From assembly GCA_050329935.1 (NCBI GenBank), contig JBHJOI010000025.1, positions 1 to 64,000 on the forward strand: DNA of 64,000 bases, written 5' to 3'. The DNA comes from CAYSFW01 sp050329935. Its GTDB lineage: Bacteria; Pseudomonadota; Gammaproteobacteria; UWMA-0217. Of this stretch, positions 62,801-64,000 are shown piece by piece; the stretch's first letter is position 1; the number at the start of each line of letters is the position of its first letter. Both the position numbers and the translations under genes were made by a program. The notes beneath the pieces are model-generated. The model made no database searches and was not told where the DNA came from. It worked only from the letters and a program-made list of their open reading frames with translations.

Positions 62801-63212
62801 ATCTTAGCGTTTGCGGGGACGGGTCGCTTTCACTTTGTGGCAAGCGCGGGCCTCACGAGAAACGTTTCGAAACCATGGGTCTATCCTAAAGCCGCGGCTT
62901 CGCCTTACGATTCGATGCCAGCGGCGAATTTCGGTAACTCTAGACCTCAAGGTCACGACTTTTCGCACGGCGCCACGACCACCACACTCCGGCCGCAGGA
63001 TATTAGACCTCCTTGGTTCAGTCTGGTCGACGCGTTACAGTCTCCCGGTTCGAGCCAATGCGCGTCCTGCCTGTGTGAGCCGGATTGCTAGAGCATTCGC
63101 CGCGCCTGAGCGTTGCGTGGGCATCCGAGCGGGCTGTCGCGAATCCGCGTTGGGATGCTGAAAGCGGGCAGCCCACGCGCGCCCCGAGAAGAACGATGGA
63201 GATAAATGATTA
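62801..63212. other. Intergenic between mrr and the type I methylase
   Basis: These 412 bases hold no recognisable gene and no clear promoter. GGAG at 63198-63201 is the likely ribosome-binding site of the methylase. Confidence 0.5.
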
Positions 63213-64000
63213 GTGGACCAGGCTACGCACAACAAGATCGTCTCCTTCATCTGGGGCATCGCCGACGACGTACTGCGCGACCTCTTCAAGCGCGGCAAGT
63301 ACCCCGATGTGATTCTGCCGATGTGCGTTATACGGCGCATGGATACGGTGCTCGAATCGACCAAGCAGACGGTGCTTGAGACCAAGAAGTTGCTCGACGA
63401 CGCGCGCATCATGGAGCAGCGCGCCGCGCTCTGCGACGCAGCGGGGCAGGCCTTTTACAATACTTCGAGGTTTACCCTGCGCGACCTCAAGTCCCGCGGC
63501 AGCCAGCAGCGGCTCCTGGCGGATTTCGAGGATTATCTGAATGGGTTTTCGCCGAACGTTCAGGACATCCTTGAGAACTTTAATTTTCGCAACCAGCTAC
63601 ACACGCTTTCGAAGGCTGACGCGATTGGCACGCTGATCAACAAGTTCCTCGATCCCGATATCGATCTTTCGCCGAACGGCATCGACAACCATTCGATGGG
63701 CACGGTCCTCGAGGCGCTGGTACGCAAGTTCAACGAGGAGAACAACGAGGAGGCGGGCGAGCACTGGACGCCCCGCGACGCTGTCCGCCTGATGGCGAAC
63801 CTCGTCTTCCTGCCGATCGAACCCGAGATCAAGTCTGGAATCTACCTGCTCTCTGACTGCGCCTGCGGCACGGGTGGCATGCTCACCGTCGCTGAGGAGA
63901 CGCTCGCTACCCTCGCAGACAAGCGCGGACAGCAGGTCAAGTGCCTGCTTTACGGCCAGGAGATCAACCCCGAGACCTATGCCGTCTGCAAGGCGGACAT
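63213..64000 (+). CDS. hsdM: Type I restriction-modification methyltransferase subunit (HsdM), partial at right edge
   Basis: The first 262 residues of an N6-adenine methyltransferase subunit. The N-terminal helical domain (KIVSFIWGIADDVLRDLFKR) is the HsdM family start. The block EEAGEHWTPRDAVRLMANLV and the SAM motif I, LSDCACGTGGMLTVAEE, are typical of class 1 HsdM. The gene continues past 64000. The GTG at 63213 keeps the whole family N-terminus; the ATG at 63206 is out of frame. hsdS and hsdR presumably lie further right. Confidence 0.93.
   Translation, partial: MDQATHNKIVSFIWGIADDVLRDLFKRGKYPDVILPMCVIRRMDTVLESTKQTVLETKKLLDDARIMEQRAALCDAAGQAFYNTSRFTLRDLKSRGSQQRLLADFEDYLNGFSPNVQDILENFNFRNQLHTLSKADAIGTLINKFLDPDIDLSPNGIDNHSMGTVLEALVRKFNEENNEEAGEHWTPRDAVRLMANLVFLPIEPEIKSGIYLLSDCACGTGGMLTVAEETLATLADKRGQQVKCLLYGQEINPETYAVCKAD

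Noticed and set aside
63040..63070. GGTTCGAGCC resembling a tRNA T-arm
   Set aside because: No matching acceptor, D-arm or anticodon stem could be folded around it.
1..64000. CRISPR arrays
   Set aside because: No regularly spaced direct repeats of the usual length were seen.

Overview
The window is GC-rich chromosomal DNA, almost certainly from a free-living gammaproteobacterium. A Chromatiales- or Competibacter-like lineage would fit, but no rRNA or other phylogenetic marker is present to prove it. Support comes from parC, htpX, gluQ, rimI, recQ, degQ and cbpA homologues of proteobacterial type, many Sec and lipobox signal peptides, outer-membrane barrels and an RND pump. About 50 protein genes are supported. 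I saw no rRNA, tRNA, CRISPR array or complete insertion sequence.

Layout. 1-3.2 kb: an AI-2E family permease gene running off the left edge, broken near its start by a 99-bp MITE with a 4-bp target duplication; a periplasmic alpha-carbonic anhydrase; then about 1 kb of apparently empty, less GC-rich DNA. 3.2-14.3 kb: a DUF3313 lipoprotein, a PlpD-like patatin/barrel protein, an orphan encapsulated-ferritin homologue, a DASS transporter, parC, htpX behind a good sigma-32-type promoter, a CcdA/CcdB pair and a CBS-domain protein. 14.6-17.1 kb: a PaeR7I/XhoI-type restriction-modification pair. 17.3-22.7 kb: gluQ and an RND adaptor/permease operon. 22.9-27.4 kb: a five-gene operon with two roadblock-like proteins, a protoglobin, a helical-repeat protein and a receiver-like/winged-helix-like protein. 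This is my best candidate for an undescribed signalling system. 27.4-32.6 kb: housekeeping and small genes (TauE, CoA-pyrophosphatase-type Nudix, thioredoxin-like, family 4 UDG, RimI, SCP2-like). 32.8-39.2 kb: a three-gene cluster of membrane pentaheme cytochrome, FG-GAP/ASPIC protein and TPR protein. 39.3-44.6 kb: an M48 lipoprotein protease and a four-gene overlapping MbnP/MbnH copper operon. 44.8-50.3 kb: a selenoneine locus (FAD-oxidoreductase/SelD fusion, SenB, SenA, EgtD). 50.7-61.3 kb: cbpA-degQ, recQ, an Uma2 nuclease, a lipoprotein hydrolase, a DsrE-like protein, an unusual 2Fe-2S/FAD reductase and two small proteins. 61.9-64.0 kb: Mrr and the start of a type I methyltransferase, the edge of a second defence region.

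How the genes work together. The operons are compact, with start/stop overlaps in mbnP-mbnH-barrel-lipoprotein, ccdA-ccdB, udg-rimI, the restriction pair and senB-selD. Several extracytoplasmic redox modules (pentaheme cytochrome, MbnH, 2Fe-2S reductase) suggest a respiratory, metal-handling lifestyle. Functional calls rest on recognised protein motifs and remembered family features; no database search was run.
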